64,000 bases of DNA, from positions 186,001 through 250,000 of the forward strand of contig JAEYKW010000025.1 of assembly GCA_023408075.1 (NCBI GenBank), in the 5' to 3' direction. The position numbers and the translations under genes are program-made. Shown here one piece after another: positions 25,365 to 34,521 of this stretch; the first letter of the stretch is position 1, and each line of letters starts with the position of its first letter. The DNA is from Bacillota bacterium. GTDB lineage: Bacteria; Bacillota; Clostridia; Christensenellales; SZUA-584. The notes under the pieces were generated by a model that worked only from the letters and a program-made list of their open reading frames with translations, was not told where the DNA came from and did not search any database.

Positions 25365-25829
25365 CTATTCTATATACAGCACTGACGAGAGCACTGTCAT
25401 GGGGATGCGGATTTCCGTAACGCCGCCCATCGCCCACGGCGCTGGCATGACAAACATCGCGTCGAGCCGCAGGGTTTTCTCTTGCACCGAAAGCCGCGCG
25501 TCCTCAAGCGCGTAAATCAGCTTGTCGCCGTCATATTTCACCCAGCGTCCGTCCTCATGCGCCCATCCCGCTTCCGTCAGGTTGTTCTCCAGCAGCGATT
25601 GGGCGGCGTCTGCCGGAACCTCCAGCTGCAAGTCGCGCACATTGGCATTGCGTAACCCTGCATCCACTGTCACAAGGACCGCGCGTTCCAGCTCGGTTTC
25701 GCAGGTCTGGTACTTGGCATACACTGTGGTGCCCGTGTATACGACAAATGATAGCGTAAAGAGAATGAGAATGAGGAACAGCGTCCACAGGATCGCGCTT
25801 CCGCCCGTATCTTGAAAAAAGCGTCTCAT
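25365..25829 (-). CDS. TadE/TadF-like pseudopilin
   Basis: 154 residues. A short charged leader (MRRFFQDTGGSA) precedes a single hydrophobic helix (ILWTLFLILILFTLSFVVY) and an extracytoplasmic domain, the layout of TadE/TadF minor pilins. It overlaps the stop/start region of the upstream DUF4320-like gene by one base, and the signal-peptide CARDB gene follows 13 bp later. It should be processed by the TadV-type peptidase and used by the Tad machine encoded upstream. Confidence 0.65.
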   Translation of the reverse strand: MRRFFQDTGGSAILWTLFLILILFTLSFVVYTGTTVYAKYQTCETELERAVLVTVDAGLRNANVRDLQLEVPADAAQSLLENNLTEAGWAHEDGRWVKYDGDKLIYALEDARLSVQEKTLRLDAMFVMPAPWAMGGVTEIRIPMTVLSSVLYIE

Positions 25830-26254
25830 TATTTGTAGTACACCTCCGATATGCCGCGCGCGGAGGCGGCAATGTGCACATTGATGGTCAGCGGTTCACC
25901 CAGCGCGGGACGCAGAATGATAATGGGCACCGTTTTCGTGACGGTGATGGTAAACTGCGTTTTAAGCTGGATGGTTTTTTCCGACACGTCATACCACTGT
26001 GTCTCAATTTCAACGGAATCGGGCACGATGAAATCGCCGTTTTCCGTGACGGATTGCAGCGTTTCATCGTCCGCTTTGCCGTACAGCTCCACGGTGCGCG
26101 CCATGTATTTGGCAGTCTGGTTAAGGCTTTGCTGTGCGGTAAATATCGGGAACAGCGCCATAAGAGAGGCCATGAGCGTAAATAGGATGAGCATGGTGAT
26201 CGCTACGTCGATATACCCCTCAGCAGTCTGATCGCGGATAAATTTACGTTTCAT
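25829..26254 (-). CDS. DUF4320-like pilin-type membrane protein
   Basis: About 141 residues from the ATG at 26254, which has GAAAGGAAG upstream. The charged leader MKRKFIRDQTAEGYID is followed by one hydrophobic helix (VAITMLILFTLMASLMALF) and a beta-rich outside domain. AEGYID has the glutamate-containing pattern of prepilin processing sites, and the overall form matches DUF4320 proteins of Clostridia mobile elements. It is one of three consecutive pilin-like genes after the Tad assembly genes. Confidence 0.6.
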   Translation of the reverse strand: MKRKFIRDQTAEGYIDVAITMLILFTLMASLMALFPIFTAQQSLNQTAKYMARTVELYGKADDETLQSVTENGDFIVPDSVEIETQWYDVSEKTIQLKTQFTITVTKTVPIIILRPALGEPLTINVHIAASARGISEVYYK

Positions 26255-26320
26255 ATGCTTCCTTTCCGATGGAAAAGAGGCTGCCGCATGGAAGCCCCTC
26301 CCCCATCTGTGATTTGTCAC

Positions 26321-26524
26321 TTACGGCAGAACGTCAACGCCGGTCAGCTCGCTGCTGATCTTTTCGATCAACCCGGAAAACAGGTTCGGCACCGCGGCGT
26401 TAAGGATGAGCAGAACCGCTGCGCCAATGACCACGACGATCAAAATCTTCATCGCCACATCCAAAAAGCCCTCGGCCTTCTTTTCGGAAACAAAGCGACG
26501 GATGGTGTTTTTGACTTTCAGCAT
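26321..26524 (-). CDS. Flp-type pilin-like peptide (DUF6133-like)
   Basis: 67 residues. A basic leader ends in SEKKAEGFLDVA, followed by a hydrophobic stretch (MKILIVVVIGAAVLLILNAA) and a short acidic tail. Size, single helix and the AEGF processing-like site fit the major Flp pilin position. It is preceded by a terminator-like hairpin that separates it from the assembly genes, which suggests a promoter of its own in 26525-26600. Confidence 0.6.
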   Translation of the reverse strand: MLKVKNTIRRFVSEKKAEGFLDVAMKILIVVVIGAAVLLILNAAVPNLFSGLIEKISSELTGVDVLP

Positions 26525-26600
26525 GATGATTTCTCCTTTTCACATTTAATTTGAACGATGGGATCGGTGTATATAAAATCCGTCTGCGTTCGGCGGCAAT

Positions 26601-26629
26601 AAAAAAACAGCCATCCCTTCGGCTGCCGG
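26601..26629 (-). terminator. Intrinsic terminator between the Tad assembly genes and the pilin genes
   Basis: On the minus strand a hairpin with arms CAGCC and GGCTG and an 8-base loop is followed by seven U residues. It lies 20 bp after the tadC stop, so pilin transcription is uncoupled from the assembly operon or depends on read-through. Confidence 0.6.
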
Positions 26630-26647
26630 AACAAACGGACGGATGGT

Positions 26648-27523
26648 CTAAAAGCCTACGGCTTGCAGATTGCTTATGATCATCAGCACCAGCGGCACCA
26701 TGAACATGAGGATCATGAGTATGGTCAGGATGAACGAGGCGATCTTGATGCGTCCGGGGCGTTTCTCCATCAACCGGCGCAGAGTTTCGCGCTCCTTCGT
26801 GCGCATGTCCTGTTCTAAGACGAGCAGGCTGGTGTGCTGATCGACGCCCTGATACACGCCGCACAGCACCGCGCAAAGCGCCGAAAACGACGGCAGATTG
26901 AGCCGCGCGTCCATATTTCGCAGCGCCGCCTCGTGGTTGCCGATCTGCATGTCGGTGATGAGCCTGTCAAGCTCCACGCCCAGCGCCTTGCCTGCCACGC
27001 GGCGGTACTTTTCAAAAAACGCCAGCATATCGCGGTTGTCCTGCAAGGTGTAATTCATGGTTTCAACCATCCTTGGCAGCTCCGCTTCAATCTCGCGGTT
27101 TTGCGCTTCCACACGCTTGCGGACAGCTTGCATCCGCTGGAAATAGGCAAGAACGGCGGCGACGGCGGTCAACAGGGCCAGCCATGGAACGCCAAGGGGA
27201 ACAAACAACAGGCCGATCAGTGCCATCAGCAGGGATTGGGTCATGGCCGCTCCCACATATTTCTGCGGCATCTCGCTCATATGGAGCCGCGCGAAGTCCG
27301 CTGCCAACCGTTTCTGCCGGTATTCGCTCATGGGAAAGAGCCTGGAGATCAGCCGGACCAGCGGCAGCAGCGCGGCCTGCAAGCGTTCGGACATGTCCCG
27401 TTTGCCATGAATGCCACGTACCGCTTCCGCGCTTTTCCCCGAAGGGAGACAAAGCGCCGCCTGCGCGACGCGGTATAATCCAAAGGCCAGCAACAGGCCG
27501 GGTATGAGATAAAGCAGCGTCAT
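26648..27523 (-). CDS. tadC: TadC-like type II secretion F-domain membrane protein
   Basis: 291 residues with membrane segments near residues 1-20, 105-145 and at the C-terminus (IASFILTILMILMFMVPLVL), and a cytoplasmic T2SS-F-type region (AELPRMVETMNYTLQDNRDM). It is paired with the TadB-like protein, whose stop it overlaps by four bases; together they form the inner-membrane platform that the TadA ATPase drives. The symbol is by position and domain. Confidence 0.7.
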   Translation of the reverse strand: MTLLYLIPGLLLAFGLYRVAQAALCLPSGKSAEAVRGIHGKRDMSERLQAALLPLVRLISRLFPMSEYRQKRLAADFARLHMSEMPQKYVGAAMTQSLLMALIGLLFVPLGVPWLALLTAVAAVLAYFQRMQAVRKRVEAQNREIEAELPRMVETMNYTLQDNRDMLAFFEKYRRVAGKALGVELDRLITDMQIGNHEAALRNMDARLNLPSFSALCAVLCGVYQGVDQHTSLLVLEQDMRTKERETLRRLMEKRPGRIKIASFILTILMILMFMVPLVLMIISNLQAVGF

Positions 27524-28443
27524 TTTCCATCACCGCCTTCCACCGGACGATACAGCCGCGCCACCCATACAGCAGTCGCCAATACGGCGGCCAGCACTAC
27601 AGCCAGCGTGATTTTCCCTGCGGGCGTGGTGGTGAGCATGGTATACCAGTCAGGCATCATGGCTCCCATCAGGGGAATGGCCCCCAGCACCAGCAGAACC
27701 GTGACGATATAATCGCCAAGCTGTTTTTGTATCGCTGTGTCCGCTTCCATCTGCGCCCGGCGCATTTCACCAAGGCGGCTTACAATGCCCGGCAGCGTGA
27801 ACCGAAGCTGCCTGTCGCGTTGGCACTGGATCAGCACGTCGCACCAATCCCGCCAATAGCGGTTGTCGATGCGCTCCCGCATCCGGCGCAGGGCTTTTAC
27901 AATGTCCGCATCAATCAACTGCGTTTCGGTATAAAACTGCCGGAACACGCAGTCCAGCGGAGCGGACAGCAGGTGCAGGTTATTTTCCACCGCGCCGATC
28001 AAGTCGCCGCCCGCCACATACGAGTTGGTGACGGTTCCCATCGCGCTCTCCAGCTTCTCGTTTAAACTGCGGATATAGTCTCCGGTGCGGACACGGATGA
28101 CGATCAGCGGCGAAAAGCCCAGGCCAGCCGCCAGCACCAGCCCGGCGAGGACGTTATCCAGCGCGAAGCCAACCATCAGACCGACGATTGCCAGTATGAC
28201 AGCCGCCCACTTATAGGCGTCAATATGCTCGTTCATGCCTGCCGCTGTCAGCATTTCCTTGGCATCATCCACCGTCGCGGCCAGCTTTCCCTTCGGTTTT
28301 CCGGTAATGCGCCGTATCTTATTCGTTCGTTCCCGCTGTCGCAGGAACGGTTTTGCGAACGATCGCGCCATATCCAAAGGATGGATGCCCAGCAACAAAA
28401 AAAGCCCCGCTATGAGCAGCAAGGCGCACAATATTTGGGTCAT
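27520..28443 (-). CDS. tadB: TadB-like inner-membrane platform protein
   Basis: 307 residues: one N-terminal membrane segment (ILCALLLIAGLFLLLGI), two in the middle (VILAIVGLMVGFALDNVLAG and the segment after it) and one near the C-terminus. The intervening cytoplasmic part (ESAMGTVTNSYVAGGDLIGA, then VFRQFYTETQL) is the T2SS-F-type region. It lies in a four-base overlap chain tadA-tadB-tadC, typical of tightly coupled machine subunits. Confidence 0.7.
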   Translation of the reverse strand: MTQILCALLLIAGLFLLLGIHPLDMARSFAKPFLRQRERTNKIRRITGKPKGKLAATVDDAKEMLTAAGMNEHIDAYKWAAVILAIVGLMVGFALDNVLAGLVLAAGLGFSPLIVIRVRTGDYIRSLNEKLESAMGTVTNSYVAGGDLIGAVENNLHLLSAPLDCVFRQFYTETQLIDADIVKALRRMRERIDNRYWRDWCDVLIQCQRDRQLRFTLPGIVSRLGEMRRAQMEADTAIQKQLGDYIVTVLLVLGAIPLMGAMMPDWYTMLTTTPAGKITLAVVLAAVLATAVWVARLYRPVEGGDGK

Positions 28444-29765
28444 GATATCACCACCTTAAACCGGCCCACGGCAGCGGCAGGCGCGCCGTTTTCCATCAGG
28501 GTCATGGCCAAACTTTCGGATATGCGGCCCATCTGAACGAATTGTCCATCCTCAAACCGGAACAGCGTGCGCGCCTGCACCACACCGTCCCGAACGCCCG
28601 TGGCTTCCACGATCTCCATGATACGGCGCGTACCGTCCGGGAACTGGCGCTTGAACACCATAATGGGAAACGCCTCGGCGACGAAGCCTATGAGGATATT
28701 CGTGTAGATATTGGTGCCCGACATCTGGCACATGGAGAGGATTCGCCCATACGCTTTTCTTGCGGAATTGGCGTGCAGGCTGGTCACGACTGCGTGCCCG
28801 GTGCGGGCCGCCTCCTGTGCGGTCATAGCCTCCGCGCCGCGCATCTCGGCCACGGCGATGATGTCCGGACTAAAGCGCATGGCCTTTCTTAAAAGGTCGT
28901 TCATGTCTACGTCGGCGCTCTCCATATCACTGGGCCGGATGCAGGTATGGATGGCGCGGTTCTGCGCGTTACCCTGATCGTCCGTGCTGAACAGGTCAAG
29001 CTCTCGCGTTTCCTCAATCGTGTAGATACGGCTGTTTTTGTTCGCCGCATTCAACAGAAAGGCGATATCCGTGGTCTTTCCTGAGCCGGTTTTACCCGCG
29101 AATCCCACGGAAACGCCGTGGTTTATGCACAGAACCAAAAAGTCCAGCATTTCCGGCGTGGCCGTCCGCCATTCGACAAGCTGCTGCTTGGTAACCTTCG
29201 CCATGCGCTGGCGGCGGATGGAGAACACCGCGCCGCTGCGCCGGTCGGTGATAGGCGGGATCATGGCCGATATGCGGATGCCCTGCGTGATATAGCTGTC
29301 CACAATGGGGCTCGTACCGTCCAGCACCAAGCCACCCAGGCGAACCATTTTGCGCAGGGTGTCCTCGGCGTGTTGTGGAGACAAAAAACGCTCCGGGGCT
29401 TTATGCCAGCCGGAGCGCGTGACGATCTCAATGTCCCGCCAGCTATTGCCGTTGATTTCTTCGATATCAGGATCGGCAATGTATTTATCCAGAAAGCCGA
29501 AACCCGCCATGTCGCCGTACAGCCTGTCGGCCAGCACCTGCGCAGACATCCCGCCCACGCGGAGCTGATGCGCGGTCACATACTCGCCAATCAGCCGTTT
29601 GACGGCCTCCGACGCGGATTTTTCGGCAACGCTCCGGGCAAGCGTTTCCGCGTGATCCCTTGAAATATCAGTGCGCACCCGCTCCAGTACGGCTTCGTAT
29701 GCGTCTTTTTCCTGAGTGACGGCCTGCTGTTTTTCATAGGCCAGTTCCCGAAGTGTCCGGCTCAT
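28440..29765 (-). CDS. tadA: TadA/CpaF-type pilus assembly ATPase
   Basis: 441 residues. Walker A is GFAGKTGSGKTTDIAFLLN near 215; Walker B/Asp box is DIIAVAEMRGAEAMTAQEAA near 300; the following TGHAVVTSLHANSARKAYGR is the His box. The N-terminal 180 residues have the CpaF form, with ADRLYGDMAGFGFLDKYIAD and ITDRRSGAVFSIRRQRM. It powers assembly of Tad-type pili or a related secretion apparatus. Overlaps of four bases with both neighbours support one operon. Confidence 0.85.
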   Translation of the reverse strand: MSRTLRELAYEKQQAVTQEKDAYEAVLERVRTDISRDHAETLARSVAEKSASEAVKRLIGEYVTAHQLRVGGMSAQVLADRLYGDMAGFGFLDKYIADPDIEEINGNSWRDIEIVTRSGWHKAPERFLSPQHAEDTLRKMVRLGGLVLDGTSPIVDSYITQGIRISAMIPPITDRRSGAVFSIRRQRMAKVTKQQLVEWRTATPEMLDFLVLCINHGVSVGFAGKTGSGKTTDIAFLLNAANKNSRIYTIEETRELDLFSTDDQGNAQNRAIHTCIRPSDMESADVDMNDLLRKAMRFSPDIIAVAEMRGAEAMTAQEAARTGHAVVTSLHANSARKAYGRILSMCQMSGTNIYTNILIGFVAEAFPIMVFKRQFPDGTRRIMEIVEATGVRDGVVQARTLFRFEDGQFVQMGRISESLAMTLMENGAPAAAVGRFKVVIS

Positions 29766-30481
29766 ACTTTCACCTCCCGCAGCATCCCGAATATTTTTTG
29801 TACCTGCTTGGCGTAACGCGTTGATGCCGGCGTCGTGCCGGCATCCGCGCCATCCTGCCGGAATTCCCGTACATACGGCAGCACCGCGATGAACCGCATA
29901 TCCGCCGCTTTCTCCACAACGGACAGATCGTGCTGTCTGTCCGCCATTGCTGCAACGGGTAGCACACGACCTGCCGCATTCATGGCCTCAAGAAAGGGTT
30001 CGATGGCGTTGAACCAACACACTCCCTGAACGTTCGGCGTGATGGGGACAATGATCTTGTCCGCACCGGACAGCACGGCAGGGACGAAGGGATCGGCGCG
30101 CTGCCCCGACAGATCAAGGATAACTGTTTCCGCCAGCGCCGTGCAGCGCTGCATGAAGTCCTTCGCTGCGTCGGTCGCGTCCAGCCCCAGCTCGTAAGAC
30201 AGGTATTCGTCCTGAGCGGTCAGTCCCGCGTAAAAGAGCTGTTTCATTTTGGGATGCTGATGCAGGTATTTGGCGGCGTCATCCGCGCCCATGCCCGATA
30301 TGGCTTTGCCAAGCGATGCTTCCGCGCCGGGCTTCTTTCCGTTTATCCGTGCGGGCAGTGTCGGCTGTGTCAGGTCGGTGTCGATGATGGCCGTCACGCC
30401 ATTCTTTGAAAACATCCGTCCCAGCGCGTCGGCCAGCGTGCTTTTGCCCGTGCCGTCGCGCCCCCAAATGGCGAAAACCAT
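29762..30481 (-). CDS. CpaE-like P-loop ATPase
   Basis: About 239 residues from the ATG at 30481, which has GGAGG upstream; a longer in-frame start would overlap the CpaB-like gene. The start MVFAIWGRDGTGKSTLADAL is a P-loop of the MinD/ParA superfamily, and VILDLSGQRADPFVPAVLSG is the Walker B region. CpaE-type proteins place the Tad secretion machine in the cell. It lies between cpaB-like and tadA genes, the standard order. Confidence 0.7.
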   Translation of the reverse strand: MVFAIWGRDGTGKSTLADALGRMFSKNGVTAIIDTDLTQPTLPARINGKKPGAEASLGKAISGMGADDAAKYLHQHPKMKQLFYAGLTAQDEYLSYELGLDATDAAKDFMQRCTALAETVILDLSGQRADPFVPAVLSGADKIIVPITPNVQGVCWFNAIEPFLEAMNAAGRVLPVAAMADRQHDLSVVEKAADMRFIAVLPYVREFRQDGADAGTTPASTRYAKQVQKIFGMLREVKV

Positions 30482-30482
30482 G

Positions 30483-31289
30483 TCAGTCCACCTCCGATCC
30501 TTCCACCCCACCGACGCTTACGTCGGCGGGGGCCCCGGTAATTAGCACGCTATCGGATACATATTCCGAAACCGCGTTTCCACGGGCGACGAACGCGAGA
30601 TGAATAGCGCCTGCCTGCTCCAGCTCGGCCAGCTTCAGCGCCTGTTCCTTGGTGGCGTAGAAGGAGACGGTAACGGGCAGCGTATTCTTTGTGTCCTCAT
30701 CCGGCTGCGCTTCCACGCTGGCGTCTGCGCCGGTGCTCGTCGTGACCATGCACACCTCAATGTGGGCAAGTACCGGGTCGATATACGCACCGGAGGTGGT
30801 TGTTTCCGTTGCTTCGCCCGGTTCTACGCCCAGCGTTTGATTGACGGTGCCCTGCGGAATGGCGATGACGCTCACAATATCACCGGGCAGCAGCCGCCCG
30901 GACACGCCGGAGGCCAGAGACGGCAGGGTGACGGATATCACCATCTTGCCTTTATCCTTACCTGCCGAAAAAAGATTTTGTTCCGCAAGCGTGGCAGTCA
31001 GCTTTTCGGTCGTAAGATAATCCCCGGCGTACAGGTCAGCCGCAGCGTATTTGCCGGCAGCCGCCGATTGTTCGCTCATGCCGTTCTCAACAAGATTTTT
31101 TGGGACATCTACTGTCTCCACCATATCGGCGGTGATCTGCGTCCCTTCGCTGACGGTCTGTGTCATGCGCAGGACGCTCACTGTCTCATCTCCGCTTCCC
31201 GTCAGCGCGGGCAGCGCGACAAAAGTGAACAACAATGCCAGTATAATACACAAAATTCCAATGACGAATTTGTTTCTAAATAGCTTCAT
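30483..31289 (-). CDS. CpaB-like SAF-domain protein
   Basis: 268 residues. One N-terminal membrane anchor (FVIGILCIILALLFTFVALP) is followed by a SAF domain with VSEGTQITADMVETVDVPKN and AAADLYAGDYLTTEKLT. The C-terminal half contains LLPGDIVSVIAIPQGT, as in CpaB/RcpC proteins that act with the Tad channel. AGGAGG stands before the ATG. It is the first gene of the Tad block. Confidence 0.75.
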   Translation of the reverse strand: MKLFRNKFVIGILCIILALLFTFVALPALTGSGDETVSVLRMTQTVSEGTQITADMVETVDVPKNLVENGMSEQSAAAGKYAAADLYAGDYLTTEKLTATLAEQNLFSAGKDKGKMVISVTLPSLASGVSGRLLPGDIVSVIAIPQGTVNQTLGVEPGEATETTTSGAYIDPVLAHIEVCMVTTSTGADASVEAQPDEDTKNTLPVTVSFYATKEQALKLAELEQAGAIHLAFVARGNAVSEYVSDSVLITGAPADVSVGGVEGSEVD

Positions 31290-31434
31290 GTTCTGAATAA
31301 CCTCCTAAGTTCTATTGACTGCCTGTTTCTTTTTCGGCTGGTACGGCAGGTTTTCGAGGGGTGGGGTGTGGGGAGGGGAACACTGGACCATCAATCGGTC
31401 TAAAAATGGGCAGACTTCTCCCTTGCCGGAAAGA

Positions 31435-32364
31435 TCAGCGTTCCATATCCCGCTGCCGCTTGCGGTATAACTCCAATGCCTTGATAATGGTATCCTCAAT
31501 CTTCTGAACGGGCGTCCCCGGTGGGAAATACTTGCTGATACGCTCCCTGGGCATTTTGAATTGTTCCTTCTGGTTGGGCTTTTCCTCGGATAAGATGGAG
31601 AGGATCACGTCCTCGTTCAATCGGCCCTCCTGCGAAAACTGCTTCATTTTGATGGCCTGAGCCAGTGACGGAGTGCAGTCCTCGCTCTCCATGGTGCCAA
31701 ACAAGGTTTTTTGCTGCTCTTTCGGCAAGTAGGACAGCTCCACAGCCGGTCGGAACGCGATTCTTCCCTCGTCCACCATGTCCAGCATGGGCGGCTCAAG
31801 CTCGGTCAAGCGGATATACCGACGAACTTGATCTTTGCTTTCACCGTTTTGTTCTGCAATTATATCCCTCGATTTCTTGCCATCCAACTTGTGCGCCATT
31901 GGCGCACAAGTTAAATCTGTCCTTTGTCCTTGTCGCTTCATGGCTTCGAGCTTCATCTTATACGCAAACGCCTTTTCCGAGGGCAGGATGCGTTCCCGCT
32001 GCAAGTTGCTGTCCACCATGATGATCGTGGCTTCATCGTCGGTCAGACTGCGGACGATACAGGGGATGGTTTCAACGCCTGCAAGCTCGCTTGCCGCCTT
32101 GCGCCGGTGTCCTGCCACCATTTCATACCCGCCGCCTTCCTTGGGGCGCACCAGGGCGGGAACCAGCACGCCATATTCCTTGACGCTCTGCGCCATTTCC
32201 TGCATGGCTTCATCCATCCGCACCTTAAAAGGGTGGTTGGGGAAGCCGCTGATTTCGGCAAGCGGTATCTGCATGACCTTCTCGCGTTGCGCGTCGTCGC
32301 GTTCCTCCTGCGTGGAAAACAGATCATCGACTGAGGGCAGGTTTAGCTTTAGTTCTTTCGCCAC
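31435..32364 (-). CDS. parB: ParB-type partition protein
   Basis: About 309 residues from the GTG at 32364, which has AAGGAGGTGG 9 bases upstream; the longer in-frame ATG start lies inside parA. The N-terminal ParB/Srx domain has VRPKEGGGYEMVAGHRRKAA (the GHRR box) and VDSNLQRERILPSEKAFAYK. The central helix-turn-helix is NGESKDQVRRYIRLTEL, and FRPAVELSYLPKEQQ follows. With ParA it would segregate or stabilise the circular form of the element. Confidence 0.85.
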   Translation of the reverse strand: MAKELKLNLPSVDDLFSTQEERDDAQREKVMQIPLAEISGFPNHPFKVRMDEAMQEMAQSVKEYGVLVPALVRPKEGGGYEMVAGHRRKAASELAGVETIPCIVRSLTDDEATIIMVDSNLQRERILPSEKAFAYKMKLEAMKRQGQRTDLTCAPMAHKLDGKKSRDIIAEQNGESKDQVRRYIRLTELEPPMLDMVDEGRIAFRPAVELSYLPKEQQKTLFGTMESEDCTPSLAQAIKMKQFSQEGRLNEDVILSILSEEKPNQKEQFKMPRERISKYFPPGTPVQKIEDTIIKALELYRKRQRDMER

Positions 32365-33145
32365 CTGAATCCACCTCCTTTGCAAACGCGGCATATGCCT
32401 GGGCTACCTTGCCGTTTTTGTCGTAGGCAAAGATGCTCTTGCCTGCGGCGGTGGTTTCAGCTGCCTTAACGCCGATGGGGATCTCCGTTTTGAAAATCCT
32501 CAGTACGCTGCCGTAGCCCTGCCTGAGCGTGTCCGCCGTGGTACGGGCAAGATTGGTGCGCATGTCCGCCAGCGTGAGCAAGATACCCTCCACCTTCAGA
32601 TGGGGATTGATTTGCTTTCGTACCTTGCCAATGGTGCGCATAAGCTGCGTCATGCCTTTGGCCGGCAGATAGTGGGCCTGAACGGGAATGATAACGCTGT
32701 CTGCCGCCGCCAGCGCGTTGATGGTTATCATCCCAAGCGACGGCATACAGTCAATGAGGACATATTCGTAATCGCGCTTGATGTCCTCAAGATAGGTGCG
32801 CAGCGTAAATTCCCGGCTCATGGCGTTGACCAGCGTCATTTCCATGGCTGAAAGTTCGATGCCCGACGGGATGAGGTCAATGCCTTCGCCGTGATGCAGT
32901 AAACCTTCCTTTAGGGCGATGGGTTCGTCGTTCATGACCTTTTCCATGAGGTCGGCGAGTGTAACGGGCAGATTGTCCTGATCCGGCCAGCCGAGCGAGG
33001 TGGTCAGATCGGCCTGGGGGTCCGCGTCTACCAGTAGCACCTTTTTCCCCAGCATGGCAAGGCCGATGCCGAGATTCGCCGCCGTGGTGGTCTTTCCGAC
33101 ACCGCCCTTTTGATTGGCAATGGCGATCACCTTGGTTTCCGACAT
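32324..33145 (-). CDS. parA: ParA-type partition ATPase
   Basis: About 273 residues from the ATG at 33145 with AAAGGAGG upstream. Deviant Walker A is ANQKGGVGKTTTAANLGIGL; VLLVDADPQADLTTSLGWPD is the A' motif; YVLIDCMPSLGMITINALAA is Walker B. These are standard for ParA/Soj. Its 3' end overlaps the parB start by 41 bases. It is the second gene in from the element end at about 33600. Confidence 0.9.
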   Translation of the reverse strand: MSETKVIAIANQKGGVGKTTTAANLGIGLAMLGKKVLLVDADPQADLTTSLGWPDQDNLPVTLADLMEKVMNDEPIALKEGLLHHGEGIDLIPSGIELSAMEMTLVNAMSREFTLRTYLEDIKRDYEYVLIDCMPSLGMITINALAAADSVIIPVQAHYLPAKGMTQLMRTIGKVRKQINPHLKVEGILLTLADMRTNLARTTADTLRQGYGSVLRIFKTEIPIGVKAAETTAAGKSIFAYDKNGKVAQAYAAFAKEVDSGGERTKAKPALSR

Positions 33146-33269
33146 TGCGGGTTTCCTCCTTTTATATTGATTTAGCCGCCCACGGTGAAGCGGACGGCTA
33201 TGTAACGGAGGAATATATAAAAAGCCGCCTATCCTCAAAAGAGAACAGACGGCCTATGTGTGAAGGGGC

Positions 33270-33446
33270 TTATGCGACTTTAATTCTTTTCTTCCGGGCG
33301 TTCATGACCTTAGCCAGAACCTCATTCACCACATCCGGGCAGTAGCCTTTTTCCCGGATCAGCTTATTGCGGAAGTCGTTCAGGCTATGTAAAACGATCT
33401 GCCATTCAGCTTCGCTCAGATAGATTCTTGTTTTGTTATTTTTCAT
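33270..33446 (-). CDS. Small basic protein at the element end
   Basis: 58 residues from the ATG at 33446, which has AGGAGGG upstream. It reads as a single compact unit: TRIYLSEAEWQIVLHSLNDF followed by a helix rich in K and R, ending KVMNARKKRIKVA. The size and charge suggest a small DNA-binding or accessory protein. It is the last gene before the proposed attachment site and is common just upstream of parA in related elements as I recall. Function unknown. Confidence 0.5.
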   Translation of the reverse strand: MKNNKTRIYLSEAEWQIVLHSLNDFRNKLIREKGYCPDVVNEVLAKVMNARKKRIKVA

Positions 33447-33602
33447 AGCGTATCCCTCCTGCCAAAGCATATCTTTGCCTTCATTGTGTAACGGAAAAAT
33501 GTGCTTTGCAAGTCTGCAAATTTTTCATTGCGCGCGGTATGATATTTATTGGATATATTAAAATTTCATAAGCTAAGAAATGTTAGGTGTTTTATATGTT
33601 GA

Positions 33603-33792
33603 TTTTGCGAACATGGCACCAATGGCATGTGGAATACCCGATGGACAGGAACACGGGTTTATCTTCTATGAGCGCCTTTTCAAAGGCTTTCGCGCCCCAC
33701 GGGTACCAATCTACGGGGTTGCGGGCATGCTGAAGAAGATAGCCAGACTGTTCGTTTGCGAGGCGGTTGGTATGGGCAGTTGTTGTGGTCAT
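33603..33792 (-). pseudogene. yyaL (DUF255 thioredoxin-domain) 5' fragment, copy 1
   Basis: From an ATG at 33792 with GGAGTGAT upstream, the frame reads MTTTTAHTNRLANEQSGYLL, then NPVDWYPWGAKAFEKA, IEDKPVFLSIGYSTCHWCHV. This is the start of YyaL/spermatogenesis-associated-20-type proteins, which run to about 650-700 residues; only about 63 remain. The match ends right after the CHWC codons, where unrelated bases begin. It is the best preserved of four copies, with no internal frameshift, and lies at the end of the conjugative element. Confidence 0.75.
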
Positions 33793-33905
33793 AAAAATAT
33801 CACTCCAAGGACAGTATATCACGATTAGTGTGCCCTGTTTGACATTTTTTATTTGATCCTTTATCGATGGGTTGTATCTGATGTATAATATATTAATTCT
33901 AATTT

Positions 33906-34484
33906 ATGTTAGGGCGTGTTGTCTTGATAGCGTTAATTGATATTCAAAATATGTTTTATAATGTTTACATAAAGGCTACCCCTATTGAGATTTTCGAGAC
34001 TTGGTTATATGAAAATAACGATATCGAAAGTATTCTCGGCAACGAATTATATTTTGATTTGCTTAATATTAATTATCGAGATAAACATGCAATTTTTGAG
34101 GTTGAAAAGTTTATATTACCTTATATAGATTTCGGAAGAAGTGAGTTTTTAAGAATTACAGCTTTATTAAAAAGCATAGACGGTGAAAAAGGTGATATTT
34201 ATTCCATTATGTCTCAGATGTATGATGATTATTGCAGTGGCTATTATTTCTTAAGATATTTGGCCTTCTCGTTTATTACCTCAGGGTTTGAGGAAGAGAT
34301 AGGAATAGACGGCATTAGAAAGAACCTTTTGAATTTTAAGAATAAATACAAAAATGAAGCAAAAAGATTACTTGGCTTTATTAAAAAAGGAGAGCTAGTA
34401 ATAACCGATAAATTCATATATGAAGATTTCCGTAAAGAGAAGGACAGAATTGAATTAAATCATATTGAAAGAATGATGCGTTGA
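33906..34484 (+). CDS. Immunity-like hypothetical protein (cargo 1)
   Basis: Up to 192 residues, AT-rich. IEIFETWLYENNDIESILGN followed by LYFDLLNINYRDKHAIFEVE matches a pattern I associate with small immunity proteins of polymorphic toxins or bacteriocins (FExWLY... then a NY-x-x-K/D-A-x-x-E stretch). No toxin gene is adjacent. There is no clear ribosome binding site for the first ATG; the ATG 45 bases in is an alternative. It lies between yyaL fragments 1 and 2 on the opposite strand to them. The immunity assignment is tentative. Confidence 0.45.
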   Translation: MLGRVVLIALIDIQNMFYNVYIKATPIEIFETWLYENNDIESILGNELYFDLLNINYRDKHAIFEVEKFILPYIDFGRSEFLRITALLKSIDGEKGDIYSIMSQMYDDYCSGYYFLRYLAFSFITSGFEEEIGIDGIRKNLLNFKNKYKNEAKRLLGFIKKGELVITDKFIYEDFRKEKDRIELNHIERMMR

Positions 34485-34521
34485 AAGCTAACCAGAAAAC
34501 CTTTGTCCTATTTCGCTATAT

